Shown here: in pieces, positions 25,250 to 33,680 of the stretch
How the letters are laid out: each line of letters opens with the position of its first letter
Numbering within the stretch: position 1 is the stretch's first letter
NCBI RefSeq assembly: GCF_041435095.1
Contig: NZ_CP108025.1
Location: 6,882,001-6,946,000 of the forward strand
Source of the DNA: Kitasatospora sp. NBC_00315
Lineage (GTDB): Bacteria > Actinomycetota > Actinomycetes > Streptomycetales > Streptomycetaceae
DNA length: 64,000 nt
Reading direction: 5' to 3'
The notes under the pieces: generated by a model
What the model saw: only the letters and a program-made list of their open reading frames with translations
What the model was told of the DNA's origin: nothing
The model's database searches: none
Program-made: the position numbers and the translations under genes

Positions 25250-26683
25250 ATGACTGAGTACGCTGGTGCGCGGTTGCGTGCCGTACCCGACGAGACGCCG
25301 GCGCAGCGGTCGGCGCGTGGCAAGGCGGCCCGTCACGAGGTGCCGCGTTCGAGCCACGCCGAATTCCGGCCGTCGAAGACCCGGTTCGACCCGGTGGCCG
25401 TCCTCGAGGCCCAGTCGGCGACGAGGCTGCCCGAACTCGTCCCGATCCGGTACGGCCGGATGATCGAATCGCCGTTCCGCTTCTACCGCGGCGCTGCCGC
25501 GATCATGGCGGCCGACCTGGCCGGCACGCCGGTCTCCGGCATCCGGGCCCAGCTGTGCGGCGACGCGCACATGATGAACTTCCGGCTGCTCGCCTCGCCG
25601 GAGCGTCAACTGCTGTTCGACATCAACGATTTCGACGAGACGCTCCCCGGCCCCTGGGAGTGGGACGTGAAGCGGCTCGCCACCAGCCTGGTGATCGCGG
25701 GCCGGGCGAACGGCTACACGGAGGAGGAGCGTGCCGGCATCGTGCGGGGGACGGTGCGCTCCTATCGCGAGGCGATGACGCTGTTCGCGGGTATGCGCAC
25801 GCTCGACGTCTGGTACGCCCGGATCGGCGAGGAGCGCCTGCAGGCCGTCGCCGACGAGCAGTTGGCCAAGCGCGGCCGCAAGGGTGTGACCCGGGCGATG
25901 GCCAAGGCCAAGACCCGCGACAGCCTCCAGGTCTTCGAGAAGCTCACCGAGACGGTGGACGGTCAGGCCAGGATCGCCGCCGACCCGCCGCTGCTCGTAC
26001 CGCTCACCGACCTGCTGCCCGATGTCGAACGCGGCGCGCTCGAAGCGCAGTTCCGCCTGCTGGTCGAACGCTACGGCCGCACCCTCGCGTCGGACCGGCG
26101 CACCCTGCTGGAGGACTACCGGCTGGCGGACGTGGCCCGCAAGGTGGTCGGCGTCGGTAGTGTCGGCACCCGCTGCTGGATCTTCCTGCTGCTCGGCCGG
26201 GACGGCGAGGACCCGCTCTTCCTCCAGGCCAAGGAGGCCGGCGCCTCGGTCCTGGCCGAGCACGTCGGCGCGAGCGAGTACGAGAACCAGGGGGAGCGGG
26301 TGGTCTCCGGCCAGCGGCTGATGCAGGCCGCCAGCGACATCTTCCTGGGCTGGGAGCGGGTCGACGGGATCGACGGCCGGCGCCGCGACTTCTACCTCCG
26401 CCAGATGCGCGACTGGAAGGGCGTCGTCGAGCCGGAGCTGATGGTCCCGCAGGGCATGGGGGTGTTCGGGGAGCTCTGCGGCAGTACGCTGGCCCGCGCC
26501 CACGCGAGGTCGGGGGACAGGATCGCCATCGCCGGCTACCTGGGGAGCGGCGAGGCTTTCGACCAGGCCCTGGTCACCTTCGCCGAGAGCTACGCCGACC
26601 AGAACGAGCGCGACCACCAGGCACTGCTGGACGCGGTGCGCGAGGGGCGGCTCGCCGCCGCGGCCACCGAACCTCCCGCCTGA
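25250..26683 (+). CDS. DUF2252 family protein
   Basis: A 477-residue protein. Family landmarks are RYGRMIESPFRFYRGAA, CGDAHMMNF (a kinase-like HGDxHxxNF-type motif), FDINDFDETLPGPWEWDVKRL and VVGVGSVGTRCW. The domain is distantly related to aminoglycoside phosphotransferase/protein-kinase-like folds, with CGDAHMMNF and FDINDFDE standing where catalytic and metal-binding Asp residues would be. No substrate is known for this family. ATG at 25250 follows GGAGGG. It ends at a strong hairpin shared with the convergent lipid kinase. Confidence 0.88.
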   Translation: MTEYAGARLRAVPDETPAQRSARGKAARHEVPRSSHAEFRPSKTRFDPVAVLEAQSATRLPELVPIRYGRMIESPFRFYRGAAAIMAADLAGTPVSGIRAQLCGDAHMMNFRLLASPERQLLFDINDFDETLPGPWEWDVKRLATSLVIAGRANGYTEEERAGIVRGTVRSYREAMTLFAGMRTLDVWYARIGEERLQAVADEQLAKRGRKGVTRAMAKAKTRDSLQVFEKLTETVDGQARIAADPPLLVPLTDLLPDVERGALEAQFRLLVERYGRTLASDRRTLLEDYRLADVARKVVGVGSVGTRCWIFLLLGRDGEDPLFLQAKEAGASVLAEHVGASEYENQGERVVSGQRLMQAASDIFLGWERVDGIDGRRRDFYLRQMRDWKGVVEPELMVPQGMGVFGELCGSTLARAHARSGDRIAIAGYLGSGEAFDQALVTFAESYADQNERDHQALLDAVREGRLAAAATEPPA

Positions 26684-26695
26684 TCCGGGGACCCG

Positions 26696-26731
26696 GGGGG
26701 ACGCGAGCCGTGACGGCGGCTCGCGTCCCCC
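26696..26731. terminator. 15-bp perfect hairpin between convergent genes
   Basis: GGGGGACGCGAGCCG (26696-26710) pairs exactly with 26717-26731 around the 6-nt loop TGACGG. It lies 13 bp after the DUF2252 stop and 6 bp after the convergent lipid-kinase stop at 26737. A bidirectional terminator is the obvious reading. Confidence 0.85.
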
Positions 26732-26736
26732 GGCGG

Positions 26737-28068
26737 TCAGCTCCGGCCCAGGGCGAGGGAGACGATCCGGCGCAGGTCCAGGGGCCGGGCCGGCGCCGGA
26801 GCACCCGGCCGGTGCCGGGGCACCAGAACCCGCAGCGCTCCGGGGTGGATGGCGCAGGCGACGGGGGTGGGCAGGTGCAGCGCCTCGCCGTCGACGGCCA
26901 CCGGGATGCTCCGCGCATCGGAGTCGACCGTGACCCGAGTGGCCGTCAGCAGCCGCAGCCCCGCCGCGCGGGTGCCGAGCAGAGCGAGTTCGGCCGCCTG
27001 GGCGGCGTTCGTCACCCGTACGCCGACGATGCCCAGCAGCCCGGAGTCCAGCCGGGACCTGCGGCCGCCCGGAGCCAGTGGTTCGGGAACGGCGTAGGGG
27101 TTGTTGCTGATCAGGAGGGCCTGCTGGGAGTCCAGCGCGGTGTCGTCGGCCCGGGCGTGCAGCGGGTGGCCCGCGTAGCCGAGCAGCAGATCGGGCAGCG
27201 CCTCCAGGATGGTGCCCGCCTTGGCGTCACGGTATTCGGGGTGCTGGACGATCTGCGCGTAGACCCCGAACGAGACGGTGTTGACGAACGGCCGTCCCGC
27301 CACCGTGCCCAGGTCGACCCGGAGCTCCTCGCCGTCGGTCAGCGCGTCCAGGCAGCGGGCCGGATCGGCGCGGTCCAGGCCGAGGTCCATCGCGAAGTGG
27401 TTGCGGGTACCGGCGGAGATGACCAGGAAGGGCAGGTCGTGCTCGACCGCGACCTGTGCCAGCAGTGCGAGAGTCCCGTCGCCGCCCGCGCCGCCGAGCA
27501 GGTCGGCGCCCTCGGCCACGGCCCGGCGGGCGAGGCCGGCGATGTCGGTCCCGCCCGAGGCGTCCAGCAGCACGACCCGGGCACCGAGCGCCTCGGCCTT
27601 CTCGACCAGTGCGAACTGCCCGACCTTGCCGCCGCCGGAGCGCGGATTCATGATCAGGACCGGATGCTCGGGGCGGCGGCCCGCGACCGCGACGGCGACC
27701 GCGGCCGGGGCGCCGGGCCGCCGCAGCCTGCCGAGGGCCGAGCGGGCACAGGCCAGGCCGGTGCCCAGCAGTGCGATCGAGGCGACCGCGGCCGGCCACA
27801 GCCCCGCCCAGGTGTACAGCACCACCACGACCACGGGCGCGGCGAGCGCGAGCACTGCGCCGGCCACCCGAACGGCCCCATGGTGCGAGAGCGCCCACCA
27901 GCTGCCGGCCGCCGCGACCAGCAGGCCCGCCAGCCCGATCGCGAGGATCAGCAGACCGCTCGGCCCGCTCGCGGCCGGCAGTACCGCCGCCGCGCCCAGT
28001 GCACAGACCAGAGCCAGCCGGGCGAGGACCCGGGCGCCCCTCGGCGCGGGGGAGTCGGTCGATGCCAT
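26737..28068 (-). CDS. Diacylglycerol/lipid kinase family protein with membrane N-terminus
   Basis: A 443-residue protein. Residues 15-110 contain three or four transmembrane helices. Residues 135-430 are a DAGK catalytic domain: HPVLIMNPRSGGGKVGQF (nucleotide-binding start of the family), LGGAGGDGTLALLAQ (GGDGT signature), then a NHFAMDLGL segment and a beta-sandwich C-terminal half. YegS/DgkB-like enzymes phosphorylate diacylglycerol or related lipids; here the catalytic domain is tethered to the membrane. ATG at 28068 with GAAGGGAATGCG upstream. Confidence 0.9.
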   Translation of the reverse strand: MASTDSPAPRGARVLARLALVCALGAAAVLPAASGPSGLLILAIGLAGLLVAAAGSWWALSHHGAVRVAGAVLALAAPVVVVVLYTWAGLWPAAVASIALLGTGLACARSALGRLRRPGAPAAVAVAVAGRRPEHPVLIMNPRSGGGKVGQFALVEKAEALGARVVLLDASGGTDIAGLARRAVAEGADLLGGAGGDGTLALLAQVAVEHDLPFLVISAGTRNHFAMDLGLDRADPARCLDALTDGEELRVDLGTVAGRPFVNTVSFGVYAQIVQHPEYRDAKAGTILEALPDLLLGYAGHPLHARADDTALDSQQALLISNNPYAVPEPLAPGGRRSRLDSGLLGIVGVRVTNAAQAAELALLGTRAAGLRLLTATRVTVDSDARSIPVAVDGEALHLPTPVACAIHPGALRVLVPRHRPGAPAPARPLDLRRIVSLALGRS

Positions 28069-28673
28069 CGCATTCCCTTCGCGACGCGGGCGGCCCCGCG
28101 CGTCCCTCCGCACGACGGCGGCGCCCCGGCGGGCCGCGTGAGCGGCCCGCCGCGACGTCGACCGGAGGGACGCGCTCGCGCGCCCCTCCGCGTGTGCGTG
28201 GCCGCCGTCGCGTCGCTCGGCGACCGGGCCCGGTACGGGCCGGCCGCTCGGTTGGACGTGGCGGTCGGGGGGAACTGCCGGGGCCGAGGCCGACCGGGCT
28301 TGCGGTCATTCCATCAGCGGGCGGCCTCGGACGCATCTCGGTCCGGCGGTGGCGCCGGGGCGCGGTGGACGAGCGTGGCACCCCGTCAGCGCGGTCGCGA
28401 GCCCTCCCGGCGAGCGCGCCGTCCGGCCTCCGCCCTCCCGGCGGTGGCCTCCGCCGGCCCGCCGGCCGCCGGCCGTGAGCCGTGCCGTCGTCGGCCGGTG
28501 ACCCGGGTGGACGCAGCCGGTGACCCGGGTGGACGAGCCGCTCGAACGGCGACGGGACGACAGGCGGAGTCGCAAATAGGGTGATATGACTCATTTGATC
28601 GCCGCCCGCGACGGGGTGGCGCAGTCCGCCGGACGGTCGCCGAGGGTCGGCGGCTCACCGGCAGGGGAGCATC
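28069..28673. other. 605-bp divergent intergenic region
   Basis: No supported gene. It contains a 17-bp direct repeat, GGTGACCCGGGTGGACG, at about 28497 and 28517, and a locally AT-richer stretch (about 28570-28600) that probably includes the promoter of the downstream SHOCT protein gene. Confidence 0.45.
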
Positions 28674-29078
28674 ATGGACGACTATCCGTTGCTGAGCCTG
28701 TTCTGGTCGATGCTGGAGTTCTTCCTCCTCATCCTCTGGTTCTTCCTGCTCTTCAAGATCATCTCGGACATCTTCCGCAGCCGGGACATGGGTGGTTGGG
28801 GGAAGGCCGGCTGGACGGTCTTCGTGATCCTGCTCCCCTTCCTCGGCGTGTTCGTCTACCTGATCGCGCGGGGCAACTCCATGGCCCAGCGGGACCTCGA
28901 ACAGGCGCAGGCGGCCGACGCGGCCTTCAAGTCGTACGTCAGGACCGCGGCCGCCGACCAGGGCGGCGGCGGGGCCGCGAGCCCCGCCGGGGATCTCGCC
29001 AAGCTCGCCGATCTGCGGAGCACCGGCGCGATCTCCGAGGCCGAGTTCCAGCGGGCGAAGGAGAAGCTGCTCGCCTGA
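28674..29078 (+). CDS. PLDc_N / SHOCT domain membrane protein
   Basis: A 134-residue protein. Two transmembrane helices (about 8-30 and 47-66) form a cardiolipin-synthase N-terminal-like (PLDc_N) hairpin with the typical WGKAGWTVFVILLPFLGVFVYLI. The C-terminal 35 residues (LAKLADLRSTGAISEAEFQRAKEKLLA) are a SHOCT module, a short helical oligomerisation motif. Such small proteins are often stress-induced in actinobacteria; no enzymatic activity is expected. GGGGAGC lies before the ATG. A 13-bp hairpin follows the stop, so it is probably a single-gene unit. Confidence 0.88.
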   Translation: MDDYPLLSLFWSMLEFFLLILWFFLLFKIISDIFRSRDMGGWGKAGWTVFVILLPFLGVFVYLIARGNSMAQRDLEQAQAADAAFKSYVRTAAADQGGGGAASPAGDLAKLADLRSTGAISEAEFQRAKEKLLA

Positions 29079-29087
29079 CGCGCCGGT

Positions 29088-29118
29088 CCGGGCGCCCGCC
29101 TCGGAGGCGGGCGCCCGG
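29088..29118 (+). terminator. 13-bp hairpin terminator
   Basis: CCGGGCGCCCGCC (29088-29100) pairs perfectly with 29106-29118 around TCGGA, ten bases after the SHOCT protein stop. Directly after it, GGCGGTRCCGGCCATC occurs twice 20 bp apart (29122 and 29142), just before the next gene. Confidence 0.75.
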
Positions 29119-29174
29119 AGGGCGGTACCGGCCATCGTGGGCGGTGCCGGCCATCACGAGAAGGAGACCGAGCG

Positions 29175-29723
29175 ATGTTCGAGGAACGCAAGGACCGTCG
29201 GCGCGCCAACCACGCGTTCGAGGACGGCGAGGGTGTCACCCGATACCGGATGCAGCAGAAGATGATCTCCATCGGGAACGACTACTGGATCGACAACGAC
29301 GCGGGCGACCACCTCTACAAGGTGAACGGCAAGGTCCTGCGGGCCCGCCGCACCTACAAGATCGAGGACCGGGAGGGGCACACCGTCGCCACCGTCCAGG
29401 GGCGCCCGCTGCGGATCAAGGACTCGATGGCGATCGAGGACGCCGACGGCCATCGCGTGGCGCTGGTCAAGAAGGCCCTCGTCAGCCCGCTGCGCGACCG
29501 CTGGCTGATCAAGGCCGCGGACGGCGGTGAACTCACCGTCCAGGGCAACGTGCTGGATCACGAGTACACCATCGAGCGGGACGGCTACAAGGTCGCCGAG
29601 GTCTCCAAGCGCTGGTTCCGGGTCCGTGACACCTACGGCCTGGACGTCGGTCCCACCGCCGATCACGCCACGGTGCTGGCCGCCGCCGTCGCGATCGACG
29701 CCATGACGCACCCGGGCGACTGA
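29175..29723 (+). CDS. LURP-one-related (tubby-like fold) protein
   Basis: A 182-residue protein of the LURP-one-related/DUF567 family, which has a tubby/phospholipid-scramblase-like twelve-stranded barrel. Visible pattern: RYRMQQKMISIGNDYWIDN, KVNGKVL, then alternating strands with VATVQGRPLRIKDSMAI, HRVALVKKA and a C-terminal hydrophobic helix (VLAAAVAIDAM). Bacterial members have no established function; membrane lipid interaction is suggested by the fold. GAGAAGGAG provides a strong ribosome binding site. It ends before a C-rich tract and an 11-bp hairpin. Confidence 0.88.
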   Translation: MFEERKDRRRANHAFEDGEGVTRYRMQQKMISIGNDYWIDNDAGDHLYKVNGKVLRARRTYKIEDREGHTVATVQGRPLRIKDSMAIEDADGHRVALVKKALVSPLRDRWLIKAADGGELTVQGNVLDHEYTIERDGYKVAEVSKRWFRVRDTYGLDVGPTADHATVLAAAVAIDAMTHPGD

Positions 29724-29788
29724 GCGACCCCGCTCGCCGGGCCGGGCCAGACCCCCCCCGGCGCGCCCTGCCCCGCCCCGCCCCGGCG

Positions 29789-29815
29789 CGCCCGCCCCGC
29801 TCGCCGGGGCGGGCG
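29789..29815 (+). terminator. 11-bp perfect GC hairpin
   Basis: CGCCCGCCCCG (29789-29799) and CGGGGCGGGCG (29805-29815) pair around CTCGC. It lies 66 bp after the LURP-one-type gene and just ahead of the promoter of the next hydrolase. A run of eight C residues (29751-29758) precedes it. Confidence 0.7.
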
Positions 29816-29829
29816 TTCGCCGTTGCCGA

Positions 29830-29845
29830 AAAGGTCTGGACCACT
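29830..29845 (+). promoter_or_regulatory. Candidate DasR-responsive element (dre)
   Basis: AAAGGTCTGGACCACT agrees at 13 of 16 positions with the published dre consensus ACTGGTCTAGACCACT of DasR, the GntR-type N-acetylglucosamine-responsive regulator of streptomycetes. It is 28 bp upstream of the hydrolase ATG. The central GGTCTNGACC core is intact. Confidence 0.5.
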
Positions 29846-29873
29846 GCCGGTGCGGCGTGTGATCGTGGTCCGC

Positions 29874-30734
29874 ATGGCGGCTTTCCCTTCCTACGACGGC
29901 ACCGAGATCTGGTACGAACCGGTGGGCGAGGGAGCCCCGTTGGTGGTCCTGCCCGGCGGTCCGGGGATGGATCTGCGCTACCTGGGGGATCTCGGGGGCC
30001 TGGCCGGGCACCGCCGGCTGATCCTGACGGATGCACGGGCGGCCGGGCGCTCGGGGGTGCCCGAGGACCGGGGCACGGTCTCCTTCGTGGAGCAGGCCCG
30101 TGACCTGGAGGCGTTGCGCGAGCACCTCGGATCGGCGCGAATCGACCTGCTGGCCCACTCGGCCGGCTGCCTGACGGCCCAGGAGTACCTCGCGGCCTAC
30201 CCCGGACGGGTCCGGCGGGCCGTGCTCGTCGCACCGGTCGGCCGGGTGGGCCGGGAGCCGGACGGAGCCGAGCTGGCGGCCATTCGGGCCTCGCGCTCCG
30301 CCGAGCCCTGGTACGAGGACGCCGCGCAGGCCGATCGGCGGCTGGCGGAGGGCGGCGTCCGCGCGGACGAACTCGCAGCCCTGCTGCCCCGGATCACACC
30401 GTTCTCCTGGTACCGCTGGGACGAGCGCCGGCGGGCCGAGTACCGCCCCGAGTACGCCACCGCGCTGCCGTGGCTGCGGGAGGCCTTCTACGCGGGTTCG
30501 GCTGGCCCCGACACGCTCGCGGCGCGGCTGGCCAGGCTGTCGGCCGGTCGGACCCCGGTCCTGGTGCTGGCGGGCGCCGCCGACGGCCTGATCGGCACCG
30601 CCCCGGCGCGAGCCGTGGCGGCCTGCCACCCCGGCGCCGTGCTGGAGATCCTGGCGGAGTCCGGGCACCGCCCGTGGGCGGAGGAGCCGGAGCGGTTCGT
30701 GGCCGCGGTGACCGGCTTCCTGGACGAGGTGTAG
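29874..30734 (+). CDS. Alpha/beta hydrolase, proline-iminopeptidase-like
   Basis: A 286-residue serine hydrolase. The oxyanion segment is VVLPGGPGMDLRYLGDL (like the HGGPG of proline iminopeptidases), the nucleophile elbow is LAHSAGCL, the acid is in GAADGLI and the catalytic His in ESGHRPWAEEPERF. All triad members are present. Substrate not predictable from sequence alone; peptide or ester. ATG at 29874 gives the standard N-terminus; 17 more upstream codons are open but lack a ribosome binding site and overlap a probable operator. Confidence 0.88.
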   Translation: MAAFPSYDGTEIWYEPVGEGAPLVVLPGGPGMDLRYLGDLGGLAGHRRLILTDARAAGRSGVPEDRGTVSFVEQARDLEALREHLGSARIDLLAHSAGCLTAQEYLAAYPGRVRRAVLVAPVGRVGREPDGAELAAIRASRSAEPWYEDAAQADRRLAEGGVRADELAALLPRITPFSWYRWDERRRAEYRPEYATALPWLREAFYAGSAGPDTLAARLARLSAGRTPVLVLAGAADGLIGTAPARAVAACHPGAVLEILAESGHRPWAEEPERFVAAVTGFLDEV

Positions 30735-30807
30735 CCGCCGAGGGCGGCGCCGCCGTGCGCTTTCGGCGCCGAGTGCTCCCGCCGGACACGCCGATCCCGC
30801 CGCTGGG

Positions 30808-32637
30808 TCACGGGAGCTGCTGCTCGGCCCAGATGATCTTGCCGGTGGGGATGTAGCGGGTCCCCCAGCGGCTGGAGAGCTGGGCGATGAGGAACAGCCC
30901 ACGCCCGCCTTCGTCGGTGTCGGCGGCGTGGCGCAGGTGTGGCGTGGTGGTGCTGGTGTCGGAGACCTCGCAGATGAGGGTGCGGTCGCGCAGCACGCGC
31001 AGGTGGATGGGTCCGCCGGTGTAGCGGATGGCGTTGGTGACCAGTTCGCTGATGATCAGCTCGGTGGTGAACGCCAGGTCCTCCAGACCCCACCCGCGGA
31101 GCCGCTCCGTGACGGCGGCGCGGGTGCCGGCGACGGCGGCGGGGTCGGCGGGGATGTCCCAGTCGGCGACGAACTCGTGGGGGAGCGCGCGGGTGCGGGC
31201 GACGAGCAGGGCGACGTCGTCCTCGGGCTGATCGGGGAGCAGCGCCTCGATGACGTCCTGGCAGGTGTCCTGCGGCGTGCGCGCGGGGCCGGCGAGCGCG
31301 TTCCGCAGCAGGTCCAGACCCTGGTCGATGTCGCGGTTGCGGTCCTCGATCAGCCCGTCGGTGTAGAGGACCAGTTGGCTGCCCGCGGGCAGGTGCAGTT
31401 CGGCGCACTCGAAGGGCAGCCCGCCGAACAGCCCCAGGGGCGGCCCGACCGGGGTGTCGGGGATCTCCACGGTGCCGTCGGGGTGCACGAGTACGGCCGG
31501 GAGGTGGCCGGCGCGGGCCAGCTGGCAGACCCGGGACACGGGGTCGTAGATGGCGTAGAGGCAGGTGGCGCCGATGATGGCGGAGCCGTCCCCGGCGGAC
31601 TTCTGGTCCTGGTCGATGCGGCTGACGAGGTCGTCGAGATGGCCGAGGATCTCGTCCGGCGCCAGGTCGAGGGAGGAGAAGTTCTGGACGGCGGTGCGCA
31701 GGCGGCCCATGGTGGCGGCGGCGTGCAGACCGTGCCCGACGACGTCGCCGACCACCAGGGCGACCCGGGCGCCGGGCAGCGGGATGACGTCGAACCAGTC
31801 GCCGCCGACGCCGGCCTGCGCGGGCAGGTAGCGGAAGGCGACGTCGAGGGCGCTCTGATCGGGAAGCCCCTGGGGCAACAGGCTGTGCTGGAGGGTGACG
31901 GCCAGGGTGTGGCTGCCGGTGATGGCGAAGATGATCTGTTCCTGCGTCGTGTACTTCACCTCGAACAGGCCGTTGTTGCGGCCCAGCCGCAGCACCGCCA
32001 CGCGGTCGGCGACGGCCCGTACGTCCTCCAGGTTGTGGCTGATCAGGATGACCGCCATGCCCTGCCGGCGCAGGCGGTTGATCAGGTCCAGCACCAGAGC
32101 GCTCTGCTCGACGCCGAGGGCGGCGGTGGGCTCGTCGAGGATCACCAGCTCGGGCGCGCCGATCAGGGCGCGGGCGATCGCGACGGCCTGGCGCTGGCCG
32201 CCCGAGAGGGAGGCGATCGGCACGCGCACACTGGGGACGCGGATGGAGAGGCTGTCCAGAAGCGCGCGGGTGCGCCTCTCCATCTCGACCTCCCGCAGGA
32301 CGCCGAACCGGCGCAGTTCCCGCCCGAGGAAGAGATTGCCGACCACGTCCAGGTTGTCGCAGAGCGAGAGGTCCTGGTGGACGGTGGCGATGCCCAGCCG
32401 CTGGGCGTCCTGGGGTCTGCGGACGTTGACCGCCCGGCCCTGCCACCTGATGGTGCCGCTGTCCAGGGGGCCCACCCCCGAGATCGCCTTGACCAGGGTG
32501 GACTTGCCGGCGCCGTTGTCCCCCACCAGGGCGAGCACCTCGCCCGACCGCACGTCCAGGTCGATGCCGCTGAGGGCCTGGACGGCGCCGAAGCGTTTGA
32601 AGACCCCCCGCAGCGAGAGCACCGGGACGCCTGCCAC
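30808..32637 (-). CDS. Fusion: sugar-type ABC ATPase + SpoIIE PP2C phosphatase + HATPase
   Basis: A 609-residue single open frame with three domains. Residues 1-241 are a complete ABC ATPase of the monosaccharide-importer type: Walker A GDNGAGKST (39-47), Q-loop Gln88, signature LSGGQ (144-148), Walker B VILDEP (165-170), H-loop His201, and the usual C-terminus TQEQIIFAITG. Residues 242-480 follow at once as a SpoIIE/RsbU-type PP2C domain (LQHSLLPQGLP, GGDWFD 278-283, GDVVGHG 297-303, TDG 426-428, EDD 472-474). Residues 488-609 are an RsbW-like kinase domain (ELVTNA 531-536, SDTS 559-562, EGGRGL 576-581). All motifs look intact. GTG 32637 follows GAGGTGG; GTG 32646 is also possible. No permease or sugar-binding gene is nearby. 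Confidence 0.9.
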   Translation of the reverse strand: MAGVPVLSLRGVFKRFGAVQALSGIDLDVRSGEVLALVGDNGAGKSTLVKAISGVGPLDSGTIRWQGRAVNVRRPQDAQRLGIATVHQDLSLCDNLDVVGNLFLGRELRRFGVLREVEMERRTRALLDSLSIRVPSVRVPIASLSGGQRQAVAIARALIGAPELVILDEPTAALGVEQSALVLDLINRLRRQGMAVILISHNLEDVRAVADRVAVLRLGRNNGLFEVKYTTQEQIIFAITGSHTLAVTLQHSLLPQGLPDQSALDVAFRYLPAQAGVGGDWFDVIPLPGARVALVVGDVVGHGLHAAATMGRLRTAVQNFSSLDLAPDEILGHLDDLVSRIDQDQKSAGDGSAIIGATCLYAIYDPVSRVCQLARAGHLPAVLVHPDGTVEIPDTPVGPPLGLFGGLPFECAELHLPAGSQLVLYTDGLIEDRNRDIDQGLDLLRNALAGPARTPQDTCQDVIEALLPDQPEDDVALLVARTRALPHEFVADWDIPADPAAVAGTRAAVTERLRGWGLEDLAFTTELIISELVTNAIRYTGGPIHLRVLRDRTLICEVSDTSTTTPHLRHAADTDEGGRGLFLIAQLSSRWGTRYIPTGKIIWAEQQLP

Positions 32638-33033
32638 AAGATCCACCTCGCCCTTCCGCGCACGACCGCTCCGCCTGGCCCCTTCGAGTCTGCCCGCAAC
32701 CCCCGTGCCGCGCCGGGCGACTGCCGCGTCGACGGGGGTGCGGCCGTTGTGGCACGCCGTCGGAGTCAAGGGGTGCGCGCCGTCGCCCCGGCGGACCGTC
32801 GCGCGACGCCGGTACCCCCGATCGGGTGCGGGCGGCGGCCTCCGGCGCGAGGAGGGTCGTCCGTCCCTGCCTTGCGGGCGGGCCGATGGCTGGCGATGAT
32901 CGAACGGACGGCGACGCGCGGCCGGTGCCGACCGGCCCGGCCGGCCCCGCCGGGCGGGGCCTGGTGCGGTCCCTGGACACCGCACGGCCCGGCCCGGGTG
33001 CGCGCCGGTCACCGGCAGCGAGGGAGTCGTACC
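32638..33033. other. 396-bp divergent intergenic region
   Basis: It separates the ABC-phosphatase fusion (minus) from the HdeD-like gene (plus). I see no gene and no long repeat; it must hold both promoters. Confidence 0.4.
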
Positions 33034-33633
33034 ATGACCGAACCGCTCGGATCCGCCACGCAGGACCCGCTGTTCGTCCTGGCCGGCGTGGGGAGGTCGT
33101 GGCTGTGGCCGTTCGCCTTCGGCCTGCTCACGGTGGTCGCCGGGATCGTGGTGATCAGCTGGCCGGAGGAGACCACCCGGGTCGTCGCGATCATCATCGG
33201 CCTGCAGTTCCTGGTGGCCGGAGTGGTCCGCTTCGTGACCGCCTTCGGGCACGACGGTTCGAGGACCGGCAGCCGCACCGTGTACGTGATCATGTCGCTG
33301 CTGTCGATCGTCGCCGGCGTGCTCTGCCTGCGACACCAGGTCCAGACGGTCGCCGTGCTCGCCCTGGTCGTCGGCCTCTTCTGGCTGGCGGCCGGACTCC
33401 TGACCCTCTTCGTGGCACTCACCGAGCACGACCTGCCGGCGAGGGGGGCGGCGATCGCCCTCGGCGCGCTCGGCACCGTCGCCGGGATCGTCGTCCTCAG
33501 CTTCCCGGTCGAGTCGGCCGTGGCCCTCGCCTGGCTGCTGGGCCTGTGGCTGCTGGTGCTCGGCCTGCTCGAGGTGGCCGCCGCCCTCCTGCTGCGCTCG
33601 GCGCTGCGCCGGTCCGGGCCCGGCACACTCTGA
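33034..33633 (+). CDS. HdeD family membrane protein
   Basis: A 199-residue protein with six transmembrane helices in three similar hairpins, starting WLWPFAFGLLTVVAGIVVISWPEE, the characteristic HdeD/DUF308 pattern with a WP at the end of helix 2 repeated as FP in the third hairpin (VVLSFPVESAVALAW). HdeD is linked to acid resistance in E. coli; in actinobacteria the function is unclear. ATG at 33034 follows AGGGAGTCGT. Confidence 0.88.
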   Translation: MTEPLGSATQDPLFVLAGVGRSWLWPFAFGLLTVVAGIVVISWPEETTRVVAIIIGLQFLVAGVVRFVTAFGHDGSRTGSRTVYVIMSLLSIVAGVLCLRHQVQTVAVLALVVGLFWLAAGLLTLFVALTEHDLPARGAAIALGALGTVAGIVVLSFPVESAVALAWLLGLWLLVLGLLEVAAALLLRSALRRSGPGTL

Positions 33634-33680
33634 CGGTGCGCAACGCCCGGCCGGTCGCAGCCCCGGTCCGCCGGGCGGCG

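Noticed and set aside
24866..26617. N-terminal extension of the minus-strand membrane protein through the DUF2252 locus
   Set aside because: The frame is open for 1105 codons but the extra 580 are antisense to DUF2252; the ATG at 24865 has a good ribosome binding site and a sensible N-terminus.
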